From assembly GCA_028281845.1 (NCBI GenBank), contig JANQJD010000013.1, positions 75,615 through 138,222 on the forward strand: a DNA stretch of 62,608 nt. The letters run 5' to 3'. Every line of letters starts with the position of its first letter. Position 1 is the stretch's first letter. The notes beneath the pieces were generated by a model, which worked only from the letters and a program-made list of their open reading frames with translations, had not been told where the DNA came from and made no database searches. Shown piece after piece: positions 39,460 to 48,943 of this stretch. Source of the stretch: Rhodospirillales bacterium. Its GTDB lineage: Bacteria; Pseudomonadota; Alphaproteobacteria; Rhodospirillales; Rhodospirillaceae. Made by a program: the position numbers and the translations under genes.

Positions 39460-39822
39460 ATGCCTGTTAGAAACAAAATAGCTCCCCAGAGGGCGGCAGC
39501 GCCTTTGCTCTTCAAAATGAAAGGTCATAAAGGTCATGACGTACACACACATCACAACCACATACGGCCTAGGGACATATCTTCTTCGCAGAAGGGAGAC
39601 ACAAGACGCGTCATGCGACATCAAGCAACAAAGGCTGTCCGCTCCCAAGAAGCGCCTGCCTCCATTGTAGCAACAGCCACATTCTCGCCCACCACCTGTT
39701 CTGTTGTTCCAGCAATACTATACTATACAACAGGCACACCCACACCACACGTTCTTTATCGTAGAATAAACAGGCTACGACATGAGGTGATCTTGTCCAC
39801 AGACAGACCAGTTCCAGTTCAG

Positions 39823-40263
39823 TTACAATAAGGACACAGAATCGGCCATCGGTCCCTTCTGACCAACACGAATTGTTAGACGGACCCGCTGTCCAGCCTC
39901 AAGCATTGACAAGCCAGCCCTTTCAATCACGCGATTGCCGACAAATACATCCTTGCCGCCATCGTCCGGTGAAACAAAACCAAAACCTTTCTCTCCATTA
40001 TAGAATTTTACTGTTCCTTCTACAACCTCTCCATTTGTTGAATTACTTGCACCCATTTTGACTACTTCCTTAATCATCTCAACTTGCGGTCCTTTTTTGC
40101 CTTTCGCGACATAGCAATCTATGACCGTACCCTCAGGCAAAGCGGTGAGGCCGGCTTGCTCAACTGCCGATATGTGTAAAAAGGCATCCGGACCTCCGTC
40201 TGACGGAGTAACAAAACCGAATCCCTTGGCGGGGTTGAACCATTTGACGGTGGCCCTTGGCAT
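39823..40263 (-). CDS. Double cold-shock domain protein
   Basis: Single-strand nucleic acid binding protein, likely an RNA chaperone. 146 aa with two cold-shock domains: first ATVKWFNPAKGFGFVTPSDGG with DAFLHISAV (residues about 4-70), second GTVKFYNGEKGFGFVSPDDGG with DVFVGNRV (about 83-146). Both carry RNP1 (KGFGFV) and RNP2-like segments. In the second, the usual DVFVH reads DVFVG. The two-domain form is typical of alphaproteobacteria. AGGA lies nine bases before ATG 40263. A long 5' region upstream could act as a cold-responsive leader, but that is inference. Confidence 0.93.
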   Translation of the reverse strand: MPRATVKWFNPAKGFGFVTPSDGGPDAFLHISAVEQAGLTALPEGTVIDCYVAKGKKGPQVEMIKEVVKMGASNSTNGEVVEGTVKFYNGEKGFGFVSPDDGGKDVFVGNRVIERAGLSMLEAGQRVRLTIRVGQKGPMADSVSLL

Positions 40264-40841
40264 CGAGAATATCCTGGTGCTAGAGATTGGGAAGAAGATA
40301 GACGGTGTTTCGTTTTATAACTGTGGTACCTCCTTCAGCAGCGGTCAGCATCTTCACAGAAATGAACCGCAAACACAGCATTTTTCTCCCAACAAGTGGA
40401 CGAAAATTGCAGCCTTTCTCTCAATGAGTAGACCTGCATATTTGTGAGTATGCCGCAAGCGGCTTTTGATTTCAAACGAAGTCGGGGAAGAATCCGTTTT
40501 CTGACGAGACCACATGGTGAGCACTCTCTTAACGTCGAGCTCTCTGCGCGTTGCACAGTAGAATCCATGCATTCCCTAAATCTCTTTTGTCTTTTCTTGT
40601 AAAGAATCCCTCGCAAAAGACTTTTTTGACCTCCTATAACTATAATAAAACACGCATATATAAAAAGATATTCTATTATTTTAGATAAAAAAAAATACTA
40701 CACGTCCGATATCTTGATAAGATCAAGAGATCTTTTCCGGAAAGGCACAGCGGTGTGAGCACGACTCGTAGTCCAAGCGGTGAGACGCGATTCTCTCTGA
40801 ACAGAGCCACACGGAAAGACATCGTTACATTACCATTACAA
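40264..40841. other. Spacer between the cold-shock gene and tRNA-Asp
   Basis: About 580 bp with no supported gene. Features seen are GCCGCAAGCGGC followed by TTTTGATTT on the plus strand (40451-40471), and TCTTGAT-AAG-ATCAAGA (40712-40728), followed by GATCTTTT on the plus strand and preceded by an A-run at 40687-40695, so it could end transcripts in either direction. Part of it must be the leader of the cold-shock gene. Confidence 0.45.
40712..40728. terminator. Small hairpin downstream of tRNA-Asp
   Basis: TCTTGAT and ATCAAGA pair perfectly around AAG. It lies about 110 bases beyond the 3' end of tRNA-Asp, with a T9 run on the minus strand about 17 bases further. It is a possible terminator. 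Confidence 0.3.
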
Positions 40842-40918
40842 TGGCGGGAGTGACGGGGCTCGAACCCGCGACCTCCGGCGTGACAGGCCGGCGCTCTAAC
40901 CGACTGAGCTACACCCCC
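40842..40918 (-). tRNA. tRNA-Asp (anticodon GTC)
   Basis: The minus strand begins GGGGGTGTAGCTCAGTCGGT; the anticodon loop is CTGTCAC (GTC), the T arm is CGCGGGTTCGAGCCCCG, the discriminator is G and CCA is encoded. The acceptor stem has one G-T pair. The 3' end is at 40842. Confidence 0.95.
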
Positions 40919-41081
40919 GACAATAGGCCGGCCACCGGCCACACAAGGCAATCTGGGATTCTCGCAGAGATTCCGCCGCTCTGCAAGGCTCCTCATTATC
41001 TCAATTCTCTCACTCGGGCCTTCTGCTATTCTACAATAAAAAGCATCTCTTGCAGAGAGCACCAGTATTTTTCAGTAAATA

Positions 41082-41420
41082 TCACTTTCCGTGCATATTA
41101 TGTGTTGCAGGTGTCGGAGGAAGTCTGACTACTAAGCCATCTAAATCCTTGTTCATAATGATCTGACAACCTAAACGAGATGTATTGGTTAAGCTGAAAG
41201 CTAAATCCAGCATATCCTCTTCATCTTCACTCGCAGGCTTGAGCCTGTCAGACCAGGCAGAATCAACAATGACGTGACATGTGGCACAGGCGAGAGAACC
41301 CTCACAAGCTCCCTCTATGGGAATATTGTACCGACGGGCAATTTCAAGGACCGATAACCCTTCAGACGCATCTACCTCGTGGTGAGTTCCGTCGTGATCG
41401 ATGAACGTCATCTTCGGCAT
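41082..41420 (-). CDS. 2Fe-2S ferredoxin, adrenodoxin/ISC type
   Basis: Small electron carrier. 112 aa. The cluster ligands follow the pattern C-x5-C-x2-C ... C: GACEGSLACATCHV (about residues 38-51) and RLGCQI near 84. The sequence SEDEEDMLDLAFSLT is the acidic helix typical of the ISC/adrenodoxin subgroup. GGAG lies six bases before ATG 41420. No isc genes are next to it; it stands between tRNA-Asp and sdhB. Confidence 0.94.
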   Translation of the reverse strand: MPKMTFIDHDGTHHEVDASEGLSVLEIARRYNIPIEGACEGSLACATCHVIVDSAWSDRLKPASEDEEDMLDLAFSLTNTSRLGCQIIMNKDLDGLVVRLPPTPATHNMHGK

Positions 41421-41822
41421 GGCTATCTCCGCGCTTTAGCTGTCCTGCATGCGCCGTCTCTCAGAGCGCGCATTGAACTCTCTGTGTAACCTGGTAGTAT
41501 CTAATGTAGTATCTCATCTCTAGGCGGACCCTATATAGTCCCTTATCATCATTCTTCGACAGAATAGTCGTCACTAAGGCCGCCTCCCCTGACCCGTCTG
41601 TCTCAACTAGCTCAACTAGTGTACAGAACTAGTGTACAGACCCGTCTAGTCACAAAGAGCCATGAGTAACAACAAAATATCTCGATGGGACAGTGGTCTG
41701 CTGATTTCACCAGATCGGACAGTCTGAACCACGTCAGGCATCTAACAAATAGGGTCTGCCAGCCCGGCCTTCCCTGGTCCTTCTCTGATAACCTGTGCTA
41801 AGAAATTTAAATATACTCCCAG
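41421..41822. other. Ferredoxin/sdhB spacer with nested repeats
   Basis: About 400 bp, no gene seen. It contains CTCAACTAG twice (41602-41619) and AACTAGTGTACAG twice (41614-41639), bracketed by GACCCGTCT at 41591-41599 and 41639-41647. The ferredoxin promoter must lie here too. Confidence 0.55.
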
Positions 41823-42605
41823 CTATTCAGAGCGTTTGAGCATCATCTGCTTGATTCGCCCCACGGCCTTGCCAGGGTTCAGCCCTTTTGGACATGCAAT
41901 GGTACAATTCATTATTGTATGACATCTATACAATCTAAATGGATCTTCTAATATATCAAGACGCTTTCCAATACTTTCATCTCTGGAATCTGACAACCAT
42001 CGGTATGCCTGCAGCAGGACAGCTGGCCCCAAATAACGATCTCCATTCCACCAGTAACTCGGACAGCTTGTCTGACAGCAGAAACAGAGGATACATTCCC
42101 ATAATCCATCTAGCCGAGCGCGCTCCTCAGGGCTCTGCAATCTTTCTGCTAAAGGAGGAGGAGATGTATCTTCTTGCAACCATGGCTCTATTAATTCGAT
42201 TTGAGAATACTGCCATGAGAGATCTGGTACAAGATCTTTTATTACTCTTAAGTGTGGTAATGGATAGATCTTCACGTCTCCTTTGACTTCTTTAATTGGT
42301 TTTAAGCAGGCCAAGGTATTAGTTCCATCAATATTCATTGCGCAACTGCCGCAAATCCCTTCACGACAGGAACGACGAAAAGTAAGAGTCGAGTCTATCT
42401 CATTCTTTATCTTCAACAGGGCATCCAGTACCATCGGTCCGCATGATTGAGTATCGACCTCATAGGTATCAAGACGCGGCGTGCCCTTCGAATCAGGGTC
42501 ATGGCGATAAATCTGGAACTTCTTTGCAGTCTCTGTGCTCACTGGAATACAGTAGTATTTGCCACTTCTCACGCGTGAAACATGAGAGAATAAAAAATCA
42601 ACCAT
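41823..42605 (-). CDS. sdhB: Succinate dehydrogenase iron-sulfur subunit
   Basis: Carries electrons from SdhA to the quinone site through three clusters. 260 aa. The 2Fe-2S site is [20 protein letters not shown] followed by AC; the 4Fe-4S and 3Fe-4S sites are in [18 protein letters not shown] and [18 protein letters not shown]. Last gene of the sdhC-sdhD-sdhA-sdhB operon; 53 bases separate it from sdhA. Its product would oxidise succinate released by the SmtAB reaction encoded near 55-57 kb. Confidence 0.97.
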   Translation of the reverse strand: MVDFLFSHVSRVRSGKYYCIPVSTETAKKFQIYRHDPDSKGTPRLDTYEVDTQSCGPMVLDALLKIKNEIDSTLTFRRSCREGICGSCAMNIDGTNTLACLKPIKEVKGDVKIYPLPHLRVIKDLVPDLSWQYSQIELIEPWLQEDTSPPPLAERLQSPEERARLDGLWECILCFCCQTSCPSYWWNGDRYLGPAVLLQAYRWLSDSRDESIGKRLDILEDPFRLYRCHTIMNCTIACPKGLNPGKAVGRIKQMMLKRSE

Positions 42606-42658
42606 CGATCACTCCTTCCGAGCTGGAACATAAACTCTCGGCTCAGATCAGTCTCTGA

Positions 42659-44443
42659 TCAGTACACGCGGACCTTGGGCATAATGGATTCTACTGTCAG
42701 TGGCTCAATGTGAACGGGCCGGTATCCCAGTGTCACACGCCACTGATCGTCGATCCAAGCAAGGGTATGCTTCATCCAGTTCGTGTCATCGCGTTCCGGA
42801 TAGTCCTCACGCGCATGAGCACCGCGGCTTTCATGGCGTGCGACAGCGCTTTTAATAGTAGTGAGGGCACAAGCCATCAAATTTTCTAGTTCGAATGCCT
42901 CGACCAGGTCTGAATTCCAAATCATGGAACGGTCCTTAAGCCCCATATCAGCTGTACTCGTAGCAATCTCTGTCATTTTTTCACAGCCCGCCTGTAGACT
43001 CTGTGCCGTCCTGAACACAGCAGCGTCATTCTGCATGGTGCGCTGCATCTGAAGACGCAGGAGCGCCGTTGATGTACTCCCGTTGGCGTAGCGGACTCTG
43101 TCAAAGTGAGCCACCGCACGGTCGGTCACAGATGAGGCCAGTGGCTCGTGTGCAGTGCCTGGCTTTTTTAGCCACTTGCTAGCGCGTAGGGACGCGGCCC
43201 GACCAAAAACGACAATGTCGAGGAGAGAGTTTGTTCCTAGTCTGTTAGCACCATGCACAGACACGCAAGCACACTCCCCAATCGCCATCAGGCCATGGCA
43301 AACAGAATCCGGATCGTCAGAAACAGGCCGTAGGACCTCACCATGATAGTTTGTAGGAATACCACCCATATTGTAATGTACTGTCGGTAAGACTGGGCAG
43401 GGGGTGCGAGTCGCATCTACTCCGGCAAAGATACGAACTGTTTCTGTGATACCTGGTAAGCGCTGATGCAACACATCAGCCCCCAGATGCTCAAGGTGCA
43501 GGTAAATGTGATCCTTCTGTTCTCCAACGCCGCGACCCTCACGTATTTCCACTGTCATAGCTCTGGAGACAACATCACGCGACGCGAGATCTTTTGCCGT
43601 CGGAGCATAACGCTCCATGAAACGCTCTCCTGCCGCATTTGTGAGATAGCCACCCTCGCCACGCGCTCCTTCAGTAATAAGACACCCAGAGCCATAGATG
43701 CCGGTAGGATGGAATTGCACAAACTCATGATCCTGTACAGGCAGCCCAGCACGTAGCACCATGCCATTGCCATCTCCTGTGCAAGTATGGGCCGACGTGC
43801 ACGAGAAATACGCTCTGCCATAGCCACCAGTGGCGAGCACGGTCATATGAGCGCGGAATCTGTGTAAGCTCCCATCCGCCAGGTTCCACGCTAATACACC
43901 GCGACAGGCTCCACTATCGTCGAGAAGAAGGTCAATAGCAAAATATTCAATAAAGAAGCGCGCTGAGTGTTTGAGTGACTGTTGGTATAGCGTGTGCAAA
44001 ATTGCATGCCCTGTGCGATCTGCCGCTGCGCAAGCCCGTTGTACTGGAGCTTCACCAAAATTACGCATGTGCCCCCCAAAAGGGCGCTGGTAGATAAGAC
44101 CATCCGTTGTTCGCGAAAACGGCACGCCGAAGTGCTCCAGTTCGTAAACTGCAGGGATGGCTTCACGACACATGTACTCGATAGCATCCTGATCGCCAAG
44201 CCAGTCAGAGCCTTTCACAGTATCGAACATGTGCCAAATCCAGTTATCTTCGGACATATTGCCCAGTGCAGCACCAATTCCCCCTTGCGCCGCGACAGTA
44301 TGGCTGCGAGTTGGAAAAACTTTTGTGATGCAGGCAGTCTTCAGGCCTGTTGCACTCATACCCAGGGTAGCGCGCAACCCCCCTCCTCCGGCACCGACGA
44401 CCACAACGTCATACGCGTGATCAATGATGTCATACGCCGCCAT
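42659..44443 (-). CDS. sdhA: Succinate dehydrogenase flavoprotein subunit
   Basis: Oxidises succinate to fumarate with covalently bound FAD. 594 aa. Motifs are [16 protein letters not shown] (dinucleotide fold), [18 protein letters not shown] (FAD attachment His in the SHT segment), [20 protein letters not shown] (active site) and the C-terminal [11 protein letters not shown]. It is six bases after sdhD. The start codon ATG 44443 gives [19 protein letters not shown]. Confidence 0.97.
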   Translation of the reverse strand: MAAYDIIDHAYDVVVVGAGGGGLRATLGMSATGLKTACITKVFPTRSHTVAAQGGIGAALGNMSEDNWIWHMFDTVKGSDWLGDQDAIEYMCREAIPAVYELEHFGVPFSRTTDGLIYQRPFGGHMRNFGEAPVQRACAAADRTGHAILHTLYQQSLKHSARFFIEYFAIDLLLDDSGACRGVLAWNLADGSLHRFRAHMTVLATGGYGRAYFSCTSAHTCTGDGNGMVLRAGLPVQDHEFVQFHPTGIYGSGCLITEGARGEGGYLTNAAGERFMERYAPTAKDLASRDVVSRAMTVEIREGRGVGEQKDHIYLHLEHLGADVLHQRLPGITETVRIFAGVDATRTPCPVLPTVHYNMGGIPTNYHGEVLRPVSDDPDSVCHGLMAIGECACVSVHGANRLGTNSLLDIVVFGRAASLRASKWLKKPGTAHEPLASSVTDRAVAHFDRVRYANGSTSTALLRLQMQRTMQNDAAVFRTAQSLQAGCEKMTEIATSTADMGLKDRSMIWNSDLVEAFELENLMACALTTIKSAVARHESRGAHAREDYPERDDTNWMKHTLAWIDDQWRVTLGYRPVHIEPLTVESIMPKVRVY

Positions 44444-44449
44444 CGCTCG

Positions 44450-44833
44450 CTACCCTCCGTATGCAACTTTTAATCCTGCTACCACCGCGAACGTCGCTAG
44501 CAAAATGACCACAAACTTGACAAGAACGAGTCCAGCGAGTCTGCCTAGCTCGTGGTGAACATAATCTTCGATGATGACCCGAAGCCCCAGCTGAGCATGG
44601 TAGTATGCTGTGCCAACGGTCACAAGCATTAGAACAAGATTCCCCGGTATTCTGAAAAATGCATGTAGAGTCTCGTAATCCGCATTCTTCAGACCAATAA
44701 CAACCACCACAAACCACAAGGATAGCGGAACGAGAATCACTGCCGTCAGGCGCTGTGTCCACCAGTGCCCGACTCCTTTTTTCGCAGCGCCAAGGCCGCG
44801 GACATGACCTAATTCCGAACGCATATTCATCAC
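44450..44833 (-). CDS. sdhD: Succinate dehydrogenase membrane anchor subunit SdhD
   Basis: Small integral membrane protein that binds heme b and quinone with SdhC. 127 aa with three hydrophobic helices at about 27-47, 56-76 and 97-122. The heme ligand region is YYHAQLGLRVIIEDYVHHE. The N-terminal LGHVRGLGAAKKGVGHWW is typical of alphaproteobacterial SdhD. It is second in the operon, nine bases after sdhC. Confidence 0.93.
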   Translation of the reverse strand: MMNMRSELGHVRGLGAAKKGVGHWWTQRLTAVILVPLSLWFVVVVIGLKNADYETLHAFFRIPGNLVLMLVTVGTAYYHAQLGLRVIIEDYVHHELGRLAGLVLVKFVVILLATFAVVAGLKVAYGG

Positions 44834-44842
44834 TTATTTTCC

Positions 44843-45229
44843 TTAGACTGAAAGGCCAATGCCCCAAGCCAGCATGCTTAGTACAGCCGTGACAACCCAA
44901 ACAATGAATCCAGATGCATAAACTTGTTCGCGTTCAAACCCATATCCAAGGTCCCATATCAAGTGACGAATGCCATTGCACAGGTGATAAAACAAAGAGA
45001 CGGACCAAAGAAAGATCATCAAGCTTCCCACCAATGAGCTCAGCAGTACCTGCGCTTGAGCATACGCCACCGGTCCATAAGCCGCAGCTCCTAGCCAGTA
45101 AGTTAACACAAAAGTCCCACCTACCAGGGCTACGCCTGTAATGCGGTGCAAAATTGACATCAGAGAAGTTAGTTGTGGTCGGTAGATTTGTATATGTGGA
45201 GAAAGCGGTCTATCCTGGTGAGGCATGAT
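44843..45229 (-). CDS. sdhC: Succinate dehydrogenase cytochrome b556 subunit SdhC
   Basis: Membrane anchor with SdhD. ATG 45229 follows GGAGGGAATC and gives MPHQDRPLSPHIQIYRPQLT, the family start (128 aa); the open frame extends 16 codons further. SILHRITGVAL is the conserved quinone/heme region and FYHLCNGIRHLIWDLG holds the heme ligand His. Three hydrophobic helices are visible. First gene of sdhCDAB. Confidence 0.94.
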   Translation of the reverse strand: MMPHQDRPLSPHIQIYRPQLTSLMSILHRITGVALVGGTFVLTYWLGAAAYGPVAYAQAQVLLSSLVGSLMIFLWSVSLFYHLCNGIRHLIWDLGYGFEREQVYASGFIVWVVTAVLSMLAWGIGLSV

Positions 45230-45737
45230 TCCCTCCACCTTCCGATAAAGTATCAGTCGCAAACACTTTTTTAACAATCTCTTTCCATTTTACCAGTCAT
45301 ATTACCGGTCATAAAAAAATTACTGAAAACTGGAAAAAAATACTGAAAACTAAAACTGGCTCGCTAAGTATCTATCCTCTACAGGAAAGTCCTGGGGTCC
45401 TTCGTTGCACGGATAACTAATAGCCCGAGCCCCCCCGGCGGTGGCGGGAATGCATTGTGATTTCCCTCCACGCACACGACTGGATCAGCCAGAGGCGGTA
45501 CCTGCTCTTGTTCTGTTCAGCAATTTTTAGAGCTAGGCCAAAATCGCGGCAGATGTCTTCCGGACGGACGTCGACAGCGTCAGAATGGACTGGCTCATGC
45601 CATCAACGATTCTGCCGCTGTTAGCTAGCTAGCTCCGTATGGGATGGCCGCACCTCACACCACACCTAGAATCATCACGAGGTGAATGTTTTTACTAGGC
45701 CTTGTGAGCGAGCATACTGAGACACTGGGCAGCACCA
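45230..45737. other. sdhC/crotonase spacer with short repeats
   Basis: About 510 bp, no gene seen. TTACCAGTCATA and TTACCGGTCATA are adjacent (45290-45313), then A7-TTACTGAAAACTGG is followed by A7-TACTGAAAACTAA (about 45312-45352). The remainder is GC-rich without repeats or open frames. The sdh promoter must be here. Confidence 0.55.
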
Positions 45738-46529
45738 TCAGCGCCCTCGAAACACAGACGGACGCTTATGCTGAAAAGCTCTTAACCCTTCTCTGTAATC
45801 CTCTGTGTCAAAGAACTGATAATCTGATCCTCGCGCAGCACTGTCTGTCATAGAGTGTGACCCGTCTGTTTCCAGCAGCTGACGAATGTAGTGGCGATGC
45901 CAGCGATGAACAAGCGGGGCACCAACGGCAATACGTTGAGCCGTAGCGATGGCCTCGGACTCTACCCTATGATCAGCCACAACCCTGTTTATGAAACCCA
46001 TGACTAAAGCTTCAGCGGAATCAAATATGCGGGCCTCTAGCAGAATCTCCAACATACGAGCATGGCCCACGAGACGCATGATGGCATTAATCTCTGGCTT
46101 TGGCATGGGAAGCCCCAGTTTGCTCACGGGTATACCAAATCTGCTTCCCTTCCCACAGAGACGCATGTCTGCCATAGCAGCTAGGGCAAATCCTCCGCCC
46201 AGACATAGGCCTTCGATCGCAGCAATCACGGGATGCGCGTTATCGCGCACACCGGCAAGAGCTCTGTGCATTATGTTGTCATAACTTTTTGCCTGTTCAG
46301 GATTCCCACGTTCGGCTTCAAACAGCGTCACATCAGCGCCAGCAGTAAAGGCCCTCTTTCCAGCACCGCGCAGGATTATACAGCGAAAAGTAGAATTTTT
46401 GCTTAGTTTCTCGCAAGTATCTCCTAACTCTTCCCACATAGATCTGTCGAGGGCGTTGTGTCTTTCGGGTTTGTTGAGGAGCACTGTGACAATCGGGCCG
46501 TCATGCTGGACAAGAATTTTCTCCGTCAT
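45738..46529 (-). CDS. Enoyl-CoA hydratase/isomerase family protein
   Basis: Crotonase-fold enzyme, 263 aa. LNKPERHNALDRSMWEEL, GAGKRAFTAGADVTLFEAE (oxyanion hole) and IAAIEGLCLGGGFALAAMADM are family hallmarks, with LGLPMPKPEI near the second catalytic Glu position. The substrate cannot be told; candidates are short-chain enoyl-CoAs. It stands alone between sdhC and a membrane protein gene, so context adds little. Confidence 0.85.
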   Translation of the reverse strand: MTEKILVQHDGPIVTVLLNKPERHNALDRSMWEELGDTCEKLSKNSTFRCIILRGAGKRAFTAGADVTLFEAERGNPEQAKSYDNIMHRALAGVRDNAHPVIAAIEGLCLGGGFALAAMADMRLCGKGSRFGIPVSKLGLPMPKPEINAIMRLVGHARMLEILLEARIFDSAEALVMGFINRVVADHRVESEAIATAQRIAVGAPLVHRWHRHYIRQLLETDGSHSMTDSAARGSDYQFFDTEDYREGLRAFQHKRPSVFRGR

Positions 46530-46568
46530 GTTATTGCCTCGTCTTAGGCTAATAATTGTACTAGACTA

Positions 46569-46919
46569 TTATCGAAACAAACGACGATAGTGATCTGGCT
46601 GGTGAAGACGGTGCACACGGCTCATTAAGACGAGGATTCCTCCCACCAACCCCACCATAGTCCATGCGGGTATCTCCATGGCTATCGCCCCGACCTGGGT
46701 CAACAGAATACCAATTTTTGAGGGAACACTTGTTGTCTCTTGCCATTGAGCAAGACTTTCTTCAAAAGCGGGGGGCACACCGGCAAGCAAAGTCCACATA
46801 TCTCTTGTTGCAAGACCAACATAGGTTCCCGTACCGAGGGTCATGAGCATCTCCAGAGAGGCAACCAGAATAGCGGCTATCATCAAAAACCATCCAAGCA
46901 AACGGACGAGAAGAATCAT
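46569..46919 (-). CDS. Small inner-membrane protein of unknown function
   Basis: A 116-aa protein with a hydrophobic segment at about residues 2-30 and another at about 82-100, ending in a basic tail (HRLHQPDHYRRLFR). GGAG lies seven bases before ATG 46919. Its N-terminus (LVRLLGWFLMIAAILVASLE) looks like a membrane anchor. I do not recognise a family. It is next to the glutathione S-transferase gene. Confidence 0.65.
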   Translation of the reverse strand: MILLVRLLGWFLMIAAILVASLEMLMTLGTGTYVGLATRDMWTLLAGVPPAFEESLAQWQETTSVPSKIGILLTQVGAIAMEIPAWTMVGLVGGILVLMSRVHRLHQPDHYRRLFR

Positions 46920-47030
46920 GCTTTTCTCCGTAACCGTACGAGCCGCCTTGAGGCCGGTCGTTCAGGCCCGCCAAGAATTTTCACCATCGAGAAAGACGAC
47001 TCTGGAAATGAGAAAGACAACTCTGGAAAC

Positions 47031-47702
47031 TCAAAAGTCGAGATCACTGTAATGATGAGGTGGCAGTGTCCCTGGCACCTGTTCATTGAGTAAGGCACGG
47101 AAGCTAGGACGAGACTTGATACGTGCATACCAGTTTTTAGCCTCCTGATGCTCCTCCCACGGCACATCACCGACGTAATCTACCACTGACAAATGGGCTG
47201 CCGCTGCCAGGTCGGCGAATGACAAAGAGTCTCCAGCCAACCAACGGCGCCTTTCTGTTAACCAGGCGATATATTGCAGATGGGTATGAATATTGGCTTG
47301 ACCAGCCCGGATCGCACGGGAATCCGGCGCTCCAACACCAATGAAGCGTTTGCTAATTTTCTCCCCTACTAAATTGGCAGTCACTTCTCTGTTAAACTTG
47401 TAATCAAACCATGCTACTAAACGACGCACTTCCCCACGGGCAACTGGCCAGACTCCTCCCAGGAGAGAAGGGTCGGGATAAACCTCCTCCAAGTACTCGC
47501 AAATAACTGTGGAATCTACCACTACCGTGCCATCATTTTCTATTAAAACAGGAACGTCTCCAGCCGGATTGAGTAACATGAAATCTGACCGTCTTTCCCA
47601 CGGGCGTTCAAGAACAAGTTCAAAGTCAAGTCTCTTCTCAGCCAGCGCAAGTCTAACTTTACGACAAGGGGGCGAGAGCCAGAAATGAAACAAGGTACGC
47701 AT
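47031..47702 (-). CDS. Glutathione S-transferase family protein
   Basis: 223 aa. The N-terminal thioredoxin-like domain has LFHFWLSPPCRKVRLALAEK (glutathione site region) and GDVPVLIENDGTVVVDSTVI (with the cis-Pro and the SxV segment), and the helical C-terminal domain has SFADLAAAAHLSVVDYVGD. Family membership is clear; the substrate is not. In many alphaproteobacteria it precedes queG, but here the next gene downstream is the small membrane protein. Confidence 0.9.
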   Translation of the reverse strand: MRTLFHFWLSPPCRKVRLALAEKRLDFELVLERPWERRSDFMLLNPAGDVPVLIENDGTVVVDSTVICEYLEEVYPDPSLLGGVWPVARGEVRRLVAWFDYKFNREVTANLVGEKISKRFIGVGAPDSRAIRAGQANIHTHLQYIAWLTERRRWLAGDSLSFADLAAAAHLSVVDYVGDVPWEEHQEAKNWYARIKSRPSFRALLNEQVPGTLPPHHYSDLDF

Positions 47703-47798
47703 GCCATTTCTTGTAACCTAAAATCCTTTGCCAGAAAAGCACCCCCGCCTTCGCAGCTCGCATTCCTCGCCTCTGCGCGTTAATACTATTGACATAAT

Positions 47799-47838
47799 AG
47801 TTAAAAAATATCTATTTTTAGTTAAAAAATATCTATTT
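47799..47838. repeat. 21-bp tandem duplication across the cobW stop
   Basis: AGTTAAAAAATATCTATTT occurs at 47799-47817 and 47820-47838, a 21-base period. The second copy includes the cobW stop codon (TAG, 47833-47835), so the duplication created a second copy of the gene's last bases just beyond its end. Confidence 0.8.
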
Positions 47839-48879
47839 ATAGTATATATTTCCGCCAAGGGTCGTAGCGATAGCGCACCGATCCAACCCCTTGAGGCCAA
47901 TGACTACTAGCCGGCTGCATCGAGACTCTGCAGCTCTCCATGGTTTGTCAAAGTAACGCTGAACCCTTGTGCCAACTCCATGCACCACCAATCGCATGGC
48001 CTTCCCTGGCACATCAAGAAACCCCTTGATGCGAATAATATTATGAGTTGTTAAAACATTCAATAAACTCTTTTCAAGGACGTCCACATCAGAGACAGCT
48101 GGCAGAGTAAGGGTAAAACTCTCAAAATCGTCATGAGTGTGATTATCATCATGAGGATAGTTTTTTTCGTAGGCAAGATTCTCTTCTGCTACGCCTCCGA
48201 GGCCTAACAGAAGGGCGGAGTTTGCACGACCGTGATGAACTTTCAGCAGCCTGACACCATTCCGCAGGAGAGATTTCAGTTGATTTTCTAATATTGGAAG
48301 ATTCTTTTTATTAAGAAGATCAACTTTGTTTAACAACACTATATCAGCACACAAAAGTTGATCAGTAAATGTTTCTGCAATAGGGCTTTTGTGGGCGCTG
48401 CTATCCATCAATCCACTCTTTTGGAATGGACTATGAGACAATATGCTATCTAATAGTGCAATTGCGTCCACAACCACTACCACCCCATCGACCATGACCC
48501 GCGCACGAATATTTGGCCACTGAAATGCTTGCACGAGTGGTTTTGGTAAAGCCAAACCAGAAGTTTCTATAATGATGTGATCAGGTCGTTTATCTGTATC
48601 TGTATGATACACGATTTTTTCTATAGTAGGAATAAATTCCTCTGCAACGGTGCAACAGAGACAACCGTTGGTCAATTCAATGATGTCATCACAGGCTGCC
48701 ACGTCGCATCCTTCTAGGAGAGCCCGATCAATGCCAACATCACCGAACTCGTTGATAATCACTGCGATTCGACGACCAAAATTGCTCTCCAGCAGATGAC
48801 GAATTAATGTCGTCTTACCAGACCCTAAGAAGCCTGTCACGATAGTTGCTGGTATTTTGTAAAGATTCTGCGATGCCAT
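47833..48879 (-). CDS. cobW: Cobalamin biosynthesis GTPase CobW
   Basis: Metal chaperone GTPase of the G3E family linked to cobalt delivery for cobalamin synthesis. 348 aa. P-loop GFLGSGKTT at 16-24, metal motif GCLCC at 72-76 (CxCC), guanine motif NKVDL, and a His/Asp-rich loop PHDDNHTHDDFES. It follows cobM by 64 bases on the same strand, and cobN lies about 45 kb away. The CobW C-terminal domain is present (LRLVVHGVGTRVQRYFDKPW-like). Confidence 0.93.
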   Translation of the reverse strand: MASQNLYKIPATIVTGFLGSGKTTLIRHLLESNFGRRIAVIINEFGDVGIDRALLEGCDVAACDDIIELTNGCLCCTVAEEFIPTIEKIVYHTDTDKRPDHIIIETSGLALPKPLVQAFQWPNIRARVMVDGVVVVVDAIALLDSILSHSPFQKSGLMDSSAHKSPIAETFTDQLLCADIVLLNKVDLLNKKNLPILENQLKSLLRNGVRLLKVHHGRANSALLLGLGGVAEENLAYEKNYPHDDNHTHDDFESFTLTLPAVSDVDVLEKSLLNVLTTHNIIRIKGFLDVPGKAMRLVVHGVGTRVQRYFDKPWRAAESRCSRLVVIGLKGLDRCAIATTLGGNIYYK

Positions 48880-48943
48880 ATTGGTTTTTCCCTGACATAC
48901 AGGAAAAATATTTGCGATACGATGTGCTGTAGTGATGGCGATA

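Larger units (their letters stand above)
38106..39822. other. 1.7-kb gene-poor region
   Basis: No open frame here resembles a known protein; the longest are 128 codons (38639-39025, plus) and 123 codons (39460-39831, plus), both compositionally unlike the real genes around them. It contains a 9-bp inverted repeat (38217-38252), several partial repeats (AATCTGCGTG twice near 38633 and 38653; CAGCGGACGCAGCGG near 38854), and a long hairpin at 39416-39459. I looked for RNase P RNA, tmRNA and SRP RNA signatures and found none that hold. It is either an eroded gene block or an uncharacterised RNA locus. Confidence 0.5.

Noticed and set aside
39460..39831. 123-codon plus-strand open frame antisense to the end of the cold-shock gene
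   Set aside because: No family match, low complexity and antisense position; best read as spacer.
45601..45640. TTAGCTAGCTAGCTCC as a possible attachment or operator site
   Set aside because: Simple AGCT repetition with no second copy or flanking gene to give it meaning.
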